Shown here: positions 1-8,687 of the stretch, one piece after another
How the letters are laid out: each line of letters opens with the position of its first letter
Numbering within the stretch: the stretch's first letter is position 1
Origin: Flavobacteriaceae bacterium
Lineage (GTDB): Bacteria > Bacteroidota > Bacteroidia > Flavobacteriales > Flavobacteriaceae
Length of the DNA stretch: 14,029 nt
Direction of reading: 5' to 3'
Assembly: GCA_030828025.1 (NCBI GenBank)
Contig: JAURDG010000014.1
Location: 1 to 14,029, forward strand
The notes under the pieces: model-generated
What the model was told of the DNA's origin: nothing
What the model saw: only the letters and a program-made list of their open reading frames with translations
Database searches by the model: none
Translations under genes and position numbers: made by a program

Positions 1-1086
1 ATGAGCATGGAAGAACTGCAACATTTTGGTGGTATGCAAGGTGCTTTGGAGCATCATACATCTACAACGGTGGTCTTCTACGAAGGGATAGGCAAGGAGC
101 CGCTTAAAGAATATTTAACCGATGTGGTGTCGCATGAGTTTTTCCATACACTTACGCCACTCAACGTGCATTCGGAACAGATTCATTACTTCAATTACAA
201 TGAAGGCGTTATGTCGCAACATTTGTGGATGTACGAAGGCACAACGGAATATTTTGCTAATCTATTTCAGGTGCAGCAAGATCTTATTGATGCGGAAAAT
301 TTCTACAACCGCATGACAGAAAAAATCAACCTTGCCAAACGATTTGACGACACATTATCATTTACTGAAATGAGCAGTAATATTGTGGATGAGCCCTATC
401 AATCCAACTATCAAAATGTGTATTACAAAGGGGCTTTAATCAATATGTGTTTGGACATCATCATCCGGGAGCAGAGTGTTGGCCAACGTGGTATTTTGGA
501 CGTCATGCAAGCATTGGCAACAAAATACGGCGTGGATAGGCCTTTTACCGATAAGGAACTATTTGATGAAATTACCGCCATGACCTATCCAGAAGTTGGT
601 GACTTTTTTGATACCTATGTAGCGGGCAAAACACCTATTCCGTACAACGACTTCTTACAAAAGGTAGGCTTAGGGCTTACGGAGAAAGACATGACACTAC
701 CGAGCATCCTAATGGTGAATAGCAGCACGCCTTTTATTAGCGGCAATACGAATGAGGATGGAACAGATGAATTGGTCGTTTCTGGGCTCAACAATAGGCT
801 AGAGGCACTTGGATTTCAAGAAGGCGATGTGCTGCGTGTGTTTAATGGCACGGAGCTGCCCGAACTTACTGCAGAAACTGCGGGGATGGTCAATCAGTTG
901 TTTGGCAGCTCTTTTGAGTGGACTGCCGATACTGAGGTTTCGTTTGAAGTAGATCGTGATGGAGCACGAGTCAAACTTAGCGGTACAGCGGGCGAGGCAG
1001 TAGTTCCTGCCAAGGGCATACAACCATTGGAAACGGCGACGGAAGCACAAAAAGCGATTCGTACGGCTTGGTTACACAGCAGCTAA
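1..1086 (+). CDS. M61-family metallopeptidase, C-terminal part (5' end outside window)
   Basis: This is the C-terminal 361 residues of a zinc metallopeptidase of the M61 (glycyl aminopeptidase-like) family. The zinc-binding HEFFH motif lies at residues 45-49. The glutamate in WMYEGTTEYF (E79) is the likely third ligand, as in other gluzincins. Just before the motif, the GALEHHTST stretch matches the conserved region that precedes the active site in this family. After the catalytic helical part (to about residue 235), residues 240-340 resemble the degenerate PDZ-like domain usual in these proteins (LEALGFQEGDVLRVFNG). Family members are typically around 600 residues, so roughly 230-250 N-terminal residues, including any signal peptide, should lie upstream. 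The ATG at position 1 is therefore probably internal. The stop is 3 nt before the next start, so the two genes are probably co-transcribed. The substrate cannot be inferred. Confidence 0.9.
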   Translation: MSMEELQHFGGMQGALEHHTSTTVVFYEGIGKEPLKEYLTDVVSHEFFHTLTPLNVHSEQIHYFNYNEGVMSQHLWMYEGTTEYFANLFQVQQDLIDAENFYNRMTEKINLAKRFDDTLSFTEMSSNIVDEPYQSNYQNVYYKGALINMCLDIIIREQSVGQRGILDVMQALATKYGVDRPFTDKELFDEITAMTYPEVGDFFDTYVAGKTPIPYNDFLQKVGLGLTEKDMTLPSILMVNSSTPFISGNTNEDGTDELVVSGLNNRLEALGFQEGDVLRVFNGTELPELTAETAGMVNQLFGSSFEWTADTEVSFEVDRDGARVKLSGTAGEAVVPAKGIQPLETATEAQKAIRTAWLHSS

Positions 1087-1089
1087 TTT

Positions 1090-1758
1090 ATGAGGTTATC
1101 GCGCGACATCTTTCGTTTTTTTACGCAACTGGAGCAAAACAACCACCGCGAGTGGTTTGAGGCGAATAAACTTCAATTTAAAGCCCTAGAAACTTCTGTA
1201 AAGCAGTTTGGCGAAGCACTAAAAGACCAACTCAATGCGCACGATAGCATCGACCGGTTTAAGCTGTTTCGTATTTACCGTGATGTGCGCTTTTCCAAAG
1301 ACAAAACACCCTATAAAACGCATTTTGGTCTGACCTGGCACCGCACCAAACCCGAACTGCGTGGCGGCTATTACCTACACCTAAAACCCAATGATATTTT
1401 CTTGGCTTGTGGCTTTTGGGATCCCAATCCTGCGGACCTCAAACGCATCCGCCAAGAATTGGACGTTGACGGCGATGAATACCAAAAGCTAATCAACACG
1501 CCCGATTTTAAACGCATTTGGGGCGAGCTACAAGGCGATGCCGTAAAAACCGCACCCAAAGGCTACGCCAAAGATCATCCGCACATAGATTTGCTGCGCC
1601 AAAAGCAGCATTTGTTTATGGTGCGTTATTCAGAAGCACAAGCTACCGCCCCCGACTTTTTAGACCGCCTAAACGCAGCCCTACAAGCCGTACGCCCCTT
1701 TGTGGATTATATGAGCGATGTGCTCACCACCAATGCGGATGGGGAAAGTCTGCTCTAA
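1090..1758 (+). CDS. DUF2461 family protein (TIGR02453-type)
   Basis: This 222-residue protein has the full layout of the DUF2461/TIGR02453 family, whose biochemical role is not established. The N-terminus has the usual FFTQLEQNNHREWFEANK block (residues 10-27). The hallmark basic motif RIYRDVRFSKDKTPYKTHFG spans 61-80. A GGYYLHL strand (92-98) follows, then an acidic/aromatic loop FWDPNPADLKRIRQEL. Length is normal for the family and the product is predicted cytosolic, with no signal peptide or membrane segment. The ATG begins 3 nt after the preceding peptidase stop, with no recognisable ribosome-binding site, which suggests translational coupling. Local base composition is clearly richer in GC than the metal-efflux block downstream (one 60-base stretch at 1501-1560 counts 31 G or C). 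It is followed by an inverted repeat about 20 nt after the stop. Confidence 0.9.
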   Translation: MRLSRDIFRFFTQLEQNNHREWFEANKLQFKALETSVKQFGEALKDQLNAHDSIDRFKLFRIYRDVRFSKDKTPYKTHFGLTWHRTKPELRGGYYLHLKPNDIFLACGFWDPNPADLKRIRQELDVDGDEYQKLINTPDFKRIWGELQGDAVKTAPKGYAKDHPHIDLLRQKQHLFMVRYSEAQATAPDFLDRLNAALQAVRPFVDYMSDVLTTNADGESLL

Positions 1759-1776
1759 GAAATATTTTACCCTTGA

Positions 1777-1803
1777 TTTGCGGTGGAAATTTTCCACCGC
1801 AAA
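1777..1803 (+). terminator. Perfect 13-bp inverted repeat after the DUF2461 gene, likely terminator
   Basis: Arms 1777-1789 and 1791-1803 are exact reverse complements around a single central base, with core GCGGTGGAAA/TTTCCACCGC. In RNA the A/U centre would open to give a GC-rich stem with a small loop. It begins 18 nt after the DUF2461 stop. The downstream tract is A-rich rather than U-rich, so it is not a textbook intrinsic terminator. A weaker AGCCC-TTCAT-GGGCT hairpin (1859-1873), followed by a short T-run, may add to termination. Confidence 0.5.
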
Positions 1804-1912
1804 AGCCATAAGCTATGTAAGATTCAAATAAATTTGATAAGTCCCAAATCTTAAGATAAGCCCTTCATGGGCTACGTAGTTTTATAAAGAATTGGGGTAG
1901 ATTAGCTTAAGA

Positions 1913-1952
1913 AAAACCCACCCATCCGCCTAATGGCGAACGGGTGGGTTTT
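1913..1952. terminator. Bidirectional intrinsic terminator between convergent genes
   Basis: Arms AAAACCCACCC (1913-1923) and GGGTGGGTTTT (1942-1952) pair exactly. An inner CGCC-TAAT-GGCG hairpin sits beyond a small internal bulge. Read on the minus strand, the stem is followed by a T-run and lies about 8 nt past the stop of the membrane-protein gene. Read on the plus strand it ends GGGTTTTGAT. It sits between a plus-strand and a minus-strand gene that converge, so it can serve both. Confidence 0.8.
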
Positions 1953-1960
1953 GATAGGGG

Positions 1961-2347
1961 TTATTTTGATTTTCCTATGGTTAGGCCTACCACGCCACCC
2001 ATGATGGCGGTAGAGATCATTCCAATTATCGTCTCTGTAGCCACATGCTCTACGTCTAGCATTCCATCTGATGAAGCCATATAAAAGCTCATGCTCAGGC
2101 TATACAAAAGCCCCATAAGAAGCCCTACCACAGCGCCTGTTTTAAAGGTACTGACAGCAGCCCAATGGGAATAGACAATAGAAAATATGAGCACATAGAA
2201 CAGTGATCCTAAAAAGATAAATAGCATGGATTGCTCTTCACTTGCTGGATATAAATCTGGAAAAAGCATACCGTAAAACAACCATCCGAGTAAAAAATAC
2301 ACGATGGTTCCTGTAATGGTCGAAAATATTAATGATTTTGTATTCAT
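1961..2347 (-). CDS. Small four-helix membrane protein of unknown function
   Basis: This 128-residue protein is almost entirely hydrophobic. Four predicted transmembrane segments lie at about residues 6-28, 41-60, 70-92 and 104-125, joined by short loops. Features include a GWLFYG turn after helix 1, a SHWAAVSTFKTG loop between helices 2 and 3, and a glycine-rich last helix (MGGVVGLTIG). The topology and length recall small DUF1761-like membrane proteins common in Bacteroidota, but I cannot assign the family from sequence alone. It appears to be a single-gene unit: a promoter candidate with a perfect TAnnTTTG box lies about 20 nt upstream of the ATG, and a strong hairpin follows the stop. The start is the first ATG in the frame and gives a clean N-terminal helix. 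Confidence 0.75.
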   Translation of the reverse strand: MNTKSLIFSTITGTIVYFLLGWLFYGMLFPDLYPASEEQSMLFIFLGSLFYVLIFSIVYSHWAAVSTFKTGAVVGLLMGLLYSLSMSFYMASSDGMLDVEHVATETIIGMISTAIMGGVVGLTIGKSK

Positions 2348-2367
2348 GATATTGAGAATTTAATACT

Positions 2368-2375
2368 CAAATATA
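2368..2375 (-). promoter_or_regulatory. Candidate -7 box (TATATTTG) for the membrane-protein gene
   Basis: On the minus strand this reads TATATTTG, an exact match to the TAnnTTTG -7 consensus of Bacteroidota primary sigma factor promoters, 20 nt before the ATG. No convincing TTG -33 box is present at the usual spacing. The surrounding 2348-2501 gap is very AT-rich and holds nothing else recognisable. Confidence 0.45.
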
Positions 2376-2501
2376 AGAAACAATTACAATATAAATAATA
2401 AAATAGGCAAATGACTAAGTATTATTTAAATATAAACGCTAAATATTGAATTATTTATAAATATGGTTATTAAACGTCTGTTGCATTAGACGTTAAAAGT
2501 T

Positions 2502-2924
2502 TCAATATTGCTCTAACAAATACTTAATGAGGTCTGTGGTGGTTACGATGCCCACGAGTTTATTTTCATCATCCACGACCGGTAAGGCATGGAACGTAGA
2601 TGCCAGAAAAATTTCAGCCACTTCCTTAATGGTGGCGTTTTCGGAAATACATTTGGGATTGCGTACCATGATTTGCTCCAAGCTAAACAAGGAGTACACA
2701 GAAGTATCCACAGAAAAATCATTAGGGTCATAGCTATCCACAAAGCTGATGCGTGCCAAATCGGTCATGCTTAGTATGCCGACAATTTTTTCCCCAGAGA
2801 CTACGGGCAGGTGGCGTACGTGGTGTTGTTTAAAGAGTTTTTCGGCTTCGCTTAAGCCGTCATTGAGGTGAAGTACTAGTGGCTCAGTAGCCATGATGTG
2901 CCGAACAGATTCGCGTTTTTTCAT
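2502..2924 (-). CDS. Two-CBS-domain protein
   Basis: This 140-residue protein consists of a tandem pair of CBS domains, which as a pair form a Bateman module that typically binds adenosyl nucleotides and acts as a sensor. CBS1 spans about residues 7-60 (VRHIMATEPLVLHLNDG, then HHVRHLPVV and IVGILSMTDLAR). CBS2 spans about 83-138 (MVRNPKCISENATIKEVA, then FHALPVVDDENKLVGIVTTTDLIKYLL). There is no other fused domain, so it is a stand-alone regulator or partner subunit with unknown target. It lies downstream of the metal-efflux operon on the same strand, 153 nt from the adaptor gene, but has its own promoter-bearing upstream region. That region is a copy of the one before the efflux operon. Whether it senses anything linked to metal stress is inference only. 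Confidence 0.88.
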   Translation of the reverse strand: MKKRESVRHIMATEPLVLHLNDGLSEAEKLFKQHHVRHLPVVSGEKIVGILSMTDLARISFVDSYDPNDFSVDTSVYSLFSLEQIMVRNPKCISENATIKEVAEIFLASTFHALPVVDDENKLVGIVTTTDLIKYLLEQY

Positions 2925-3013
2925 AGTAATAAGATTTAGTTAGCACTAATATATGCAATTTTTCTCTATATTTAAGCGACCAAATCTGATACTTATTTCT
3001 TCACAATACACCT
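2918..3013 (-). repeat. Direct repeat copy 1 (upstream region of the CBS gene)
   Basis: This 96-nt stretch matches 9096-9190 in the same orientation, with about 13-14 differences and one 1-nt gap by hand alignment (about 85% identity). The best-conserved parts are the ends: TTTTCATAGTAATAAGA on one side and TCTTCACAATACACCT on the other. The first end includes the CBS start codon (cat, 2922-2924). Weaker similarity continues past 3013: a T-run followed by CATTGATGTGA here resembles ATCGGCGTGCT in the other copy, offset by an extra 7-8 nt there. Confidence 0.85.
2946..2975 (-). promoter_or_regulatory. Candidate promoter of the CBS gene inside repeat copy 1
   Basis: On the minus strand, TTA (2973-2975) is followed after 19 nt by TATATTAG (2946-2953). 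These resemble the TTG/TAnnTTTG boxes of Bacteroidota promoters, with one mismatch in each. The ATG follows 21 nt after the box. The other repeat copy has the same arrangement with a perfect TTG. Confidence 0.4.
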
Positions 3014-3077
3014 GCTTTTTTCATTGATGTGACATTTACTTTATTGCTGACCAAACAGTTACTTTTGGTATCGGGTG

Positions 3078-4292
3078 TTAATGTGTGTGTTCAGTTTCGC
3101 TCTTCTGCATTTCTGCCATTAAATAATAAGCACCACGCTGCGCAACTAACACGTTAGCATCAATGGTTTCCTTAAAATCGAAAGCAACAAAACCATTACT
3201 TTTATATTTTACCATGACTTCTTTGGGTATAAATTCCCAAGTACTGTCATTTTCTTTTTTAGCAGCAAAGATATAATAGGTGTTCCCTTCTTGAAATATG
3301 GCGTCTTCTGGTAACGCTTGTTCTAGATTAGTCTCGGTAATTATCTGCGCATTAATATACATGCCTGGAATTAAATTTTTGTCTTTATTCTCTATTTCTG
3401 CATGAACGTGTAAGGCTTTTGGACCATCTTCAAAAGATTTTCCAACAGAATAAATTTTGGCTGTCATTTCCTTATTTCCTAACGCTTCAACCATAAATTT
3501 GACCAACTGACCATTTTTTACTGCGCTGATGTCTTTTTCGAACACCATCAAATCAGCATGAATATGTTCGGTATTTACAATTTCGAAGAGTGGTTTTTGC
3601 GGTTGTACATACTGTCCAGTTTTTATATCAACTTTTTCTATAAAACCATCTATTGAACTTCTAATTGGTGCTACTTGAGCAATATTCCCTGTACGTACAT
3701 TTTTGGGTGATAATCCCAATAGACGTAATTGACTTTCATGCCCTTTCGCTAAACCTTTTGCGTTTAAAAACTTTGATTTTGCTAGCTGATAATCTCGTCC
3801 AGAGCCCACATTGGCATCATATAATTTCTTTTGTCTATTGTACTCTTGTTCTAAAAATTGTAAGGAGTTAAAGGTTTGCAGATAATCCGTTTGCAAACGA
3901 ATAAAATCTGGATGGCTCACATAAGCTAATACCTGTCCTTTTTTTACCTTATCACCTTCAATAACTTGAATGCTATTAATATTTGCGCCCAAAGTTGTCG
4001 TCACTACCGCTTCATTTTGTGGTGGTACGCCTAAGTATCCATTCACTTGAATAAAACCATTCATGTTTCTTTTGGTAAGCGTGCCTATTTTAATATCTAA
4101 ACTGTTAAGCTGCTTATTTGTTAGGGTGAGTTCCTTTCCATGTTCTTCTTCAGTTTCTGCAATTGTAGAAGTTTCAATATGATTTCCGTGCTCATCGTGT
4201 TGATGTGCTGTTTTAGGGGTGTTTTTTTTGCAAGCCATACATGACATTAATGCTAAAAATAGAACTGTAGTATATAAATTAAGATGTTTCAT
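3078..4292 (-). CDS. czcB: RND efflux periplasmic adaptor (membrane fusion protein), CzcB/CusB type
   Basis: This 404-residue adaptor should link the inner-membrane RND pump to the outer-membrane channel. The N-terminus is a lipoprotein signal, with ALMSC giving Cys18 as the likely lipidated residue (Cys21 is a less likely alternative). It is followed by a His-rich stretch HQHDEHGNH (30-38) suited to metal binding. The first lipoyl/barrel-sandwich half is VTTTLGANINSIQVIEGDKV (97-116). A coiled-coil hairpin covers about 127-190, the second half is RSSIDGFIEKVDIKTGQYV (211-229), and beta-barrel and membrane-proximal domains follow. The C-terminus ends in ETEHTH, another possible metal-binding tail. 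It is the last gene of the efflux operon, starting 4 nt after the channel gene. No convincing terminator follows it, so readthrough into the CBS gene is possible. Confidence 0.93.
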   Translation of the reverse strand: MKHLNLYTTVLFLALMSCMACKKNTPKTAHQHDEHGNHIETSTIAETEEEHGKELTLTNKQLNSLDIKIGTLTKRNMNGFIQVNGYLGVPPQNEAVVTTTLGANINSIQVIEGDKVKKGQVLAYVSHPDFIRLQTDYLQTFNSLQFLEQEYNRQKKLYDANVGSGRDYQLAKSKFLNAKGLAKGHESQLRLLGLSPKNVRTGNIAQVAPIRSSIDGFIEKVDIKTGQYVQPQKPLFEIVNTEHIHADLMVFEKDISAVKNGQLVKFMVEALGNKEMTAKIYSVGKSFEDGPKALHVHAEIENKDKNLIPGMYINAQIITETNLEQALPEDAIFQEGNTYYIFAAKKENDSTWEFIPKEVMVKYKSNGFVAFDFKETIDANVLVAQRGAYYLMAEMQKSETEHTH

Positions 4293-4296
4293 TTTT

Positions 4297-5520
4297 TTAA
4301 GATTTTGAGGTTAAGAAATACACTAATTGAATTGTACTGTTTAAATAAGCATGAAGCATTTGCCAAGTGTCAATTTCTAATTGAATGGCAGCTTTGGTGG
4401 TTTGCAAAAAAGCAACATAATCCATTGCTCCTTCTTTGTATGACAAAATAGCTCCATTGCGTTGTTCAATAGCTAAGGGCAAGGCATCATGCTTATAATA
4501 ACGCCAATTTTTTTGGAGTTGATTGTGTTGGAGTAACAAATTGTTGTATGTATTTTCAAATTCAATTTGGTTCACTTTATTTTCTTGTTCCACAATATTT
4601 ATTTTCATTTTTGAAGCTTTTGCTGCTCCTTTTGTTTTATTAAATATTAAAGGAATTTCTACACCAACTTGATACCCATTAAAACCAGCTTGATTGCCAA
4701 TTTTTTGGAATCTGTATTGCGCTGATAATTTTGGCAAAAACTGTGCGTTTGCTACTTTGTATTTAGCTTTTGTAACCGCTTCTCGGTTTTTCCAATAACT
4801 AAAAATAGGGTGCTTTTTTAGATCCTTATTAGAAATTAGAAATGCTTTTTCTATGTTGTCCAGATTTAATGACGCCACATCATACAGATCATCAGATTGC
4901 AAATATTGATTCAATACGTGTAATGCCATTTGATAGTTTGTATATGCTCGTTCCTTTTGCAGACTAATAAGTTTGCCTTGATTTGCCATAGCATTATATT
5001 CTAACTTAGAAATGGCTTTAGTTTCATAGCGTAAATCAATTGCTTTATTTAAACCCGAAAAAACAGAGTCTATTTTGGCATAGGCTTGATAAATTCGTCT
5101 TTTGGTATAGGCCTTGCTCCAAGCCATTTGTACCTTACGCTTTATTTCTAGGATACTTAATTCAACTTGTGTTTCTGCTAATTTGATATTTTCATTAGCA
5201 AGCTTGTTTTTTGAACTGACACTGAATACGTCAATATTATTTTGACCAAAACCAATCGTTGTATAGATTTCTTCTGTGTTATTGTTTCCAATCTCATCAG
5301 CAGATGTAAAAATCTGCGTGGTTCCAAAATCCCAAGCAGTTGTTTTCAGGGCTTTCTCTTTTTCAACATTAAATTGAGCAATCTTTAATGTAGGATAATT
5401 TTTTGTTGCGATTTCAACGGCTTCGTCTATTGTTATTTGCTTTTGCTGTGCTTGTGCTATTCCAGAGCAAAACAAAAGCAAAACAGTAGTGATAACCGTC
5501 CGAGGTATTTTAATGTTCAT
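4297..5520 (-). CDS. czcC: TolC-family outer-membrane channel of the metal efflux system
   Basis: This 407-residue protein belongs to the TolC/outer membrane efflux family, whose trimers form the exit duct of tripartite pumps. A signal peptide is clear, with cleavage expected after AQA (residues 22-24). The mature start QKQITIDEAVEIATKNYPTLK is the usual opening of the first TolC repeat. Long amphipathic helices follow (about 95-210 and 305-400), with a central strand region SAQYRFQKIGNQAGFNGYQVGVEIPLIF around 265-295. The length is typical for this family. In many Bacteroidota the TolC part is fused to the end of CzcA; here it is a separate gene starting 24 nt after the pump stop, with the adaptor gene 4 nt downstream. 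Confidence 0.9.
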   Translation of the reverse strand: MNIKIPRTVITTVLLLFCSGIAQAQQKQITIDEAVEIATKNYPTLKIAQFNVEKEKALKTTAWDFGTTQIFTSADEIGNNNTEEIYTTIGFGQNNIDVFSVSSKNKLANENIKLAETQVELSILEIKRKVQMAWSKAYTKRRIYQAYAKIDSVFSGLNKAIDLRYETKAISKLEYNAMANQGKLISLQKERAYTNYQMALHVLNQYLQSDDLYDVASLNLDNIEKAFLISNKDLKKHPIFSYWKNREAVTKAKYKVANAQFLPKLSAQYRFQKIGNQAGFNGYQVGVEIPLIFNKTKGAAKASKMKINIVEQENKVNQIEFENTYNNLLLQHNQLQKNWRYYKHDALPLAIEQRNGAILSYKEGAMDYVAFLQTTKAAIQLEIDTWQMLHAYLNSTIQLVYFLTSKS

Positions 5521-5544
5521 TTTTTTGTTTTCTTGATTTTCAAT

Positions 5545-8500
5545 TCATTTATATAAAATAGGAATCACAAATAGTGTTAAGAGGGTAGAGGTTAGTAGTC
5601 CGCCAATAACTACCGTAGCTAGTGGTTGTTGCACTTCGGCACCAGAAGAGACAGAAAGTGCCATTGGTAAAAAACCAAGCATGTCTGTTAATGCGGTAAG
5701 CAATATGGGGCGAATTCGTCTTCGCGTTCCCATTCTTATGCGTTCGTTTACATCATCAATGCCTTCTTCTTTTAATTCGTTAAATCCGCTAATGAGTACC
5801 AATCCGTTAAGCACAGCTACGCCAAATAACACGATAAAGCCAACGCCTGCCGAAATACTCAACGGCATATCACGTAACCATAATGAGAAAATCCCACCAA
5901 TAGTAGCCAAAGGAATGGCCATATAAATCATGAGTGTTTGCTTGCTTGATTTTAACGCAAAAAAGATGAGTATAAAAATAAGTCCCAAAGAAATAGGTAC
6001 GACTGTTTTTAGCTTGCGGGTAGCACGCTCTAAATTCTCAAAAGCACCACCATATCTAATGTAATAACCTGCTGGTAGTGTTACTTCAGCATCAATTTTT
6101 TGTCGAATTTCTTCGACCAAAGATTTTATATCACGTCCTCGAACATTAATCCCTACATAAATTCTCCTGTTGGTATTATCACGACTAATTTGCATTGGCC
6201 CAGCTTTGTAGCTTATATCTGCTACTTCCTTTAAAGGAATTTGAGTGCCATTAGGCAAGGTTACAAAAAGGTTTTTGACATTATTTAAGTCTTGGCGTAG
6301 CTCTTCTTTTAATCGTACCACTAAATCGAAACGCCTTTCGCCTTCAAAAATAGTTCCAGCAACACCACCTGCAAAAGCTGTTTGAATGAGATTATTTAAC
6401 TCACTTATTTGTAAACCATATTGCGCTAATTTATTTCGGTCATACATGATGGTAATTTGAGGTTGACCAGAAGTGGCTTCTACTTTCATATCTGCAACAC
6501 CTTCAACAGTAGCAATGATTTTACCCATTTCTTCAGCTTTTTGCGCCAACATATTTAGATCATCACCATATAGCTTTACGGCAATATCTTCTCGAACGCC
6601 AGTAATTAGCTCATTAAATCGCATTTCTATAGGTTGTGTAAACTCGTAATTTACACCAGGAATTTGCTCTACCTTTTCTTTAATTTTATCAATAAGTTCT
6701 TCTTTAGAAGAAGCACTTGTCCATTCAGAAATAGGTTTTAAAATCACAAACACATCGGCAATATCCATGGACATTGGATCTGTAGGCACATCTGCAACAC
6801 CGATTCTACTAATAACATCGTTTACTTCAGGAAAGTTGTCTTTTACTATTTTTTCAATTTTTGTGGTCGTAGCAATCGTTTCAGAAAGTGAGCTTCCTGG
6901 CTTTAAAATGGCATGAAACGCCAAATCGCCTTCATCTAATTGGGGAATGAATTCGCCACCCATTTTAGAAAAAACATACCCCGAAATTCCTAATAATGCT
7001 AGTGCAGAAAGTAGAATTAGTTTCCCTTTTTTTAAGGCTATTCTTAAACTGTTCTCGTATTTGTTTTCTAACCAATGTACACTCTTATCTCCCCAATATT
7101 TCTTTTTAGTTTTTGGTGCTTTTAGAAAGAAAGCTGTCGCCATAGGCACATAAGTTAAGCATAACACCATAGCGCCAATCATGGCAAAACTGAAGGTTAA
7201 TGCCATTGGAGTAAACATTTTTCCCTCAATACCCTCTAAGGCCAAAATTGGCAAGAACACGATGAGGATGATAAATTGCCCAAAAAAAGCAGTATTCATC
7301 ATTCTTGAAGATGCTTTATACGTCAATTTGTCTTTCTCCGTTGACGAAACGCTTCCTGTTTTTTGAATGTGTCGGGAAATGAGAAAAACTGTACTTTCTA
7401 CAATAATTACTGCACCATCTACAATGATTCCGAAATCAATAGCACCTAAACTCATTAGGTTTGCCCAAACATCAAATACATTCATCAGAATAAATGCAAA
7501 TAATAATGATAATGGAATAGAAGACGCAACAATTAATCCGCCTCTCCAATTTCCAAGAAAAAACACCAAAATAAAAATGACAATTAGCGCGCCTTCTAAT
7601 AGGTTGTTTTTTACTGTAGATGTAGTATTGGCTATTAATTTACTTCTATCCAAAAAAGGTTTTACAGTTATGCCCTCTGGTAACGACTTTTGAATTTCAT
7701 CCATACGTGCTTTAACACTTTTTATAACAGCATCAGTACTTGCTCCTTTTAGCATTAAAATCATACCTCCAACAGCTTCTCCTTCTCCATTTTTGGTTAA
7801 AGCACCATAGCGAGTTGCATGACCAAATTGAACAGTTCCAATATCTTTAATTGTAATGGGTATGCCACCTTTATTTGCGACAACAATGTTTTTTATATCG
7901 TCAAGGGTTCGAGCCAATCCTTCACCTCGAATAAAATTAGCTTGATGATTCTTTTCAATATAAGCCCCTCCAGTATTTGCATTATTATTTTCTAAAGCTT
8001 GATAGACATCACGAATAGCTAAGCCAATAGCGTTTAACTCATGTGGGTCTATGGTAACTTCATATTGTTTTGCATTTCCGCCAAAGGCATTGACTTCTAC
8101 AACACCAGAAACCATGGCCATTTGCCTTCGAATAATCCAATCTTGAATACTACGCAATTCTGTAGCATCGTAGTTACTTTTATATTCTGGTGCGACTTCT
8201 AACGTATATTGATAAATTTCTCCAAGCCCAGTAGAAATGGGACCCATCATAGGTGTTCCAAAACCTTCGGGAATACTTGCCTTTATTTGGCTCAACTTTT
8301 CGGACACCAGTTGCCTTGGCAAATAGGTGTCCAAATCATCACTAAAAACGACAGTAACAACAGATAAACCAAAACGAGAAATGGATCGAATTTCGGTTAC
8401 ATCTGGTAAATTAGCAATCGCAACTTCAACAGGATAGGTAATAAATTGCTCAACATCTTCTGTACCCAAATTTGGTGCTTGGGTAATTATTTGTACTTGA

Positions 8501-8634
8501 TTGTTTGTAATATCTGGAACAGCATCTACAGGAACTTGTTTGAGGCTGTAAATTCCGCCTACAATTAATGCAAGTGTAAACAAAGCAATAACAAATTTGT
8601 TATTGATTGAAAACTCAATAAGTTTATTAATCAT
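5545..8634 (-). CDS. czcA: Heavy-metal efflux RND pump, CzcA type
   Basis: This 1029-residue inner-membrane proton/metal antiporter of the HME-RND group has the typical twelve-helix layout with two large periplasmic loops. The N-terminal helix is followed by VPVDAVPDITNNQVQI (34-49), standard for the group. The proton-relay signature in helix 4 is DFGIIVDGAVIIVE, with Asp400, Asp406 and Glu413, characteristic of divalent-cation exporters of the Zn/Co/Cd/Ni type. The Cu/Ag CusA group has a different pattern there. The second half contains EFIPQLDEGDL, the periplasmic ELITGVREDIAVKLYG stretch, and the late-helix block GTRRRIRPILLTALTDMLGFLPMA. The protein ends abruptly after the last helix (PILYK), shorter than many relatives that carry a short cytosolic tail or a fused TolC domain. 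The ATG is the only sensible start. Confidence 0.96.
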   Translation of the reverse strand: MINKLIEFSINNKFVIALFTLALIVGGIYSLKQVPVDAVPDITNNQVQIITQAPNLGTEDVEQFITYPVEVAIANLPDVTEIRSISRFGLSVVTVVFSDDLDTYLPRQLVSEKLSQIKASIPEGFGTPMMGPISTGLGEIYQYTLEVAPEYKSNYDATELRSIQDWIIRRQMAMVSGVVEVNAFGGNAKQYEVTIDPHELNAIGLAIRDVYQALENNNANTGGAYIEKNHQANFIRGEGLARTLDDIKNIVVANKGGIPITIKDIGTVQFGHATRYGALTKNGEGEAVGGMILMLKGASTDAVIKSVKARMDEIQKSLPEGITVKPFLDRSKLIANTTSTVKNNLLEGALIVIFILVFFLGNWRGGLIVASSIPLSLLFAFILMNVFDVWANLMSLGAIDFGIIVDGAVIIVESTVFLISRHIQKTGSVSSTEKDKLTYKASSRMMNTAFFGQFIILIVFLPILALEGIEGKMFTPMALTFSFAMIGAMVLCLTYVPMATAFFLKAPKTKKKYWGDKSVHWLENKYENSLRIALKKGKLILLSALALLGISGYVFSKMGGEFIPQLDEGDLAFHAILKPGSSLSETIATTTKIEKIVKDNFPEVNDVISRIGVADVPTDPMSMDIADVFVILKPISEWTSASSKEELIDKIKEKVEQIPGVNYEFTQPIEMRFNELITGVREDIAVKLYGDDLNMLAQKAEEMGKIIATVEGVADMKVEATSGQPQITIMYDRNKLAQYGLQISELNNLIQTAFAGGVAGTIFEGERRFDLVVRLKEELRQDLNNVKNLFVTLPNGTQIPLKEVADISYKAGPMQISRDNTNRRIYVGINVRGRDIKSLVEEIRQKIDAEVTLPAGYYIRYGGAFENLERATRKLKTVVPISLGLIFILIFFALKSSKQTLMIYMAIPLATIGGIFSLWLRDMPLSISAGVGFIVLFGVAVLNGLVLISGFNELKEEGIDDVNERIRMGTRRRIRPILLTALTDMLGFLPMALSVSSGAEVQQPLATVVIGGLLTSTLLTLFVIPILYK

Positions 8635-8687
8635 GTAATTTTATATTTAATTCAATAATAATTTATGCCTTTAACAAAAGACTAAAA

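Noticed and set aside
5681..7693. Several 60-108-codon plus-strand frames antisense to czcA
   Set aside because: All lie inside a well-conserved transporter gene and read as the usual complementary shadows, without their own start context or motifs.
3078..8634. Copper/silver Cus system
   Set aside because: The pump's helix-4 residues (Asp400, Asp406, Glu413) fit the divalent-cation group instead.
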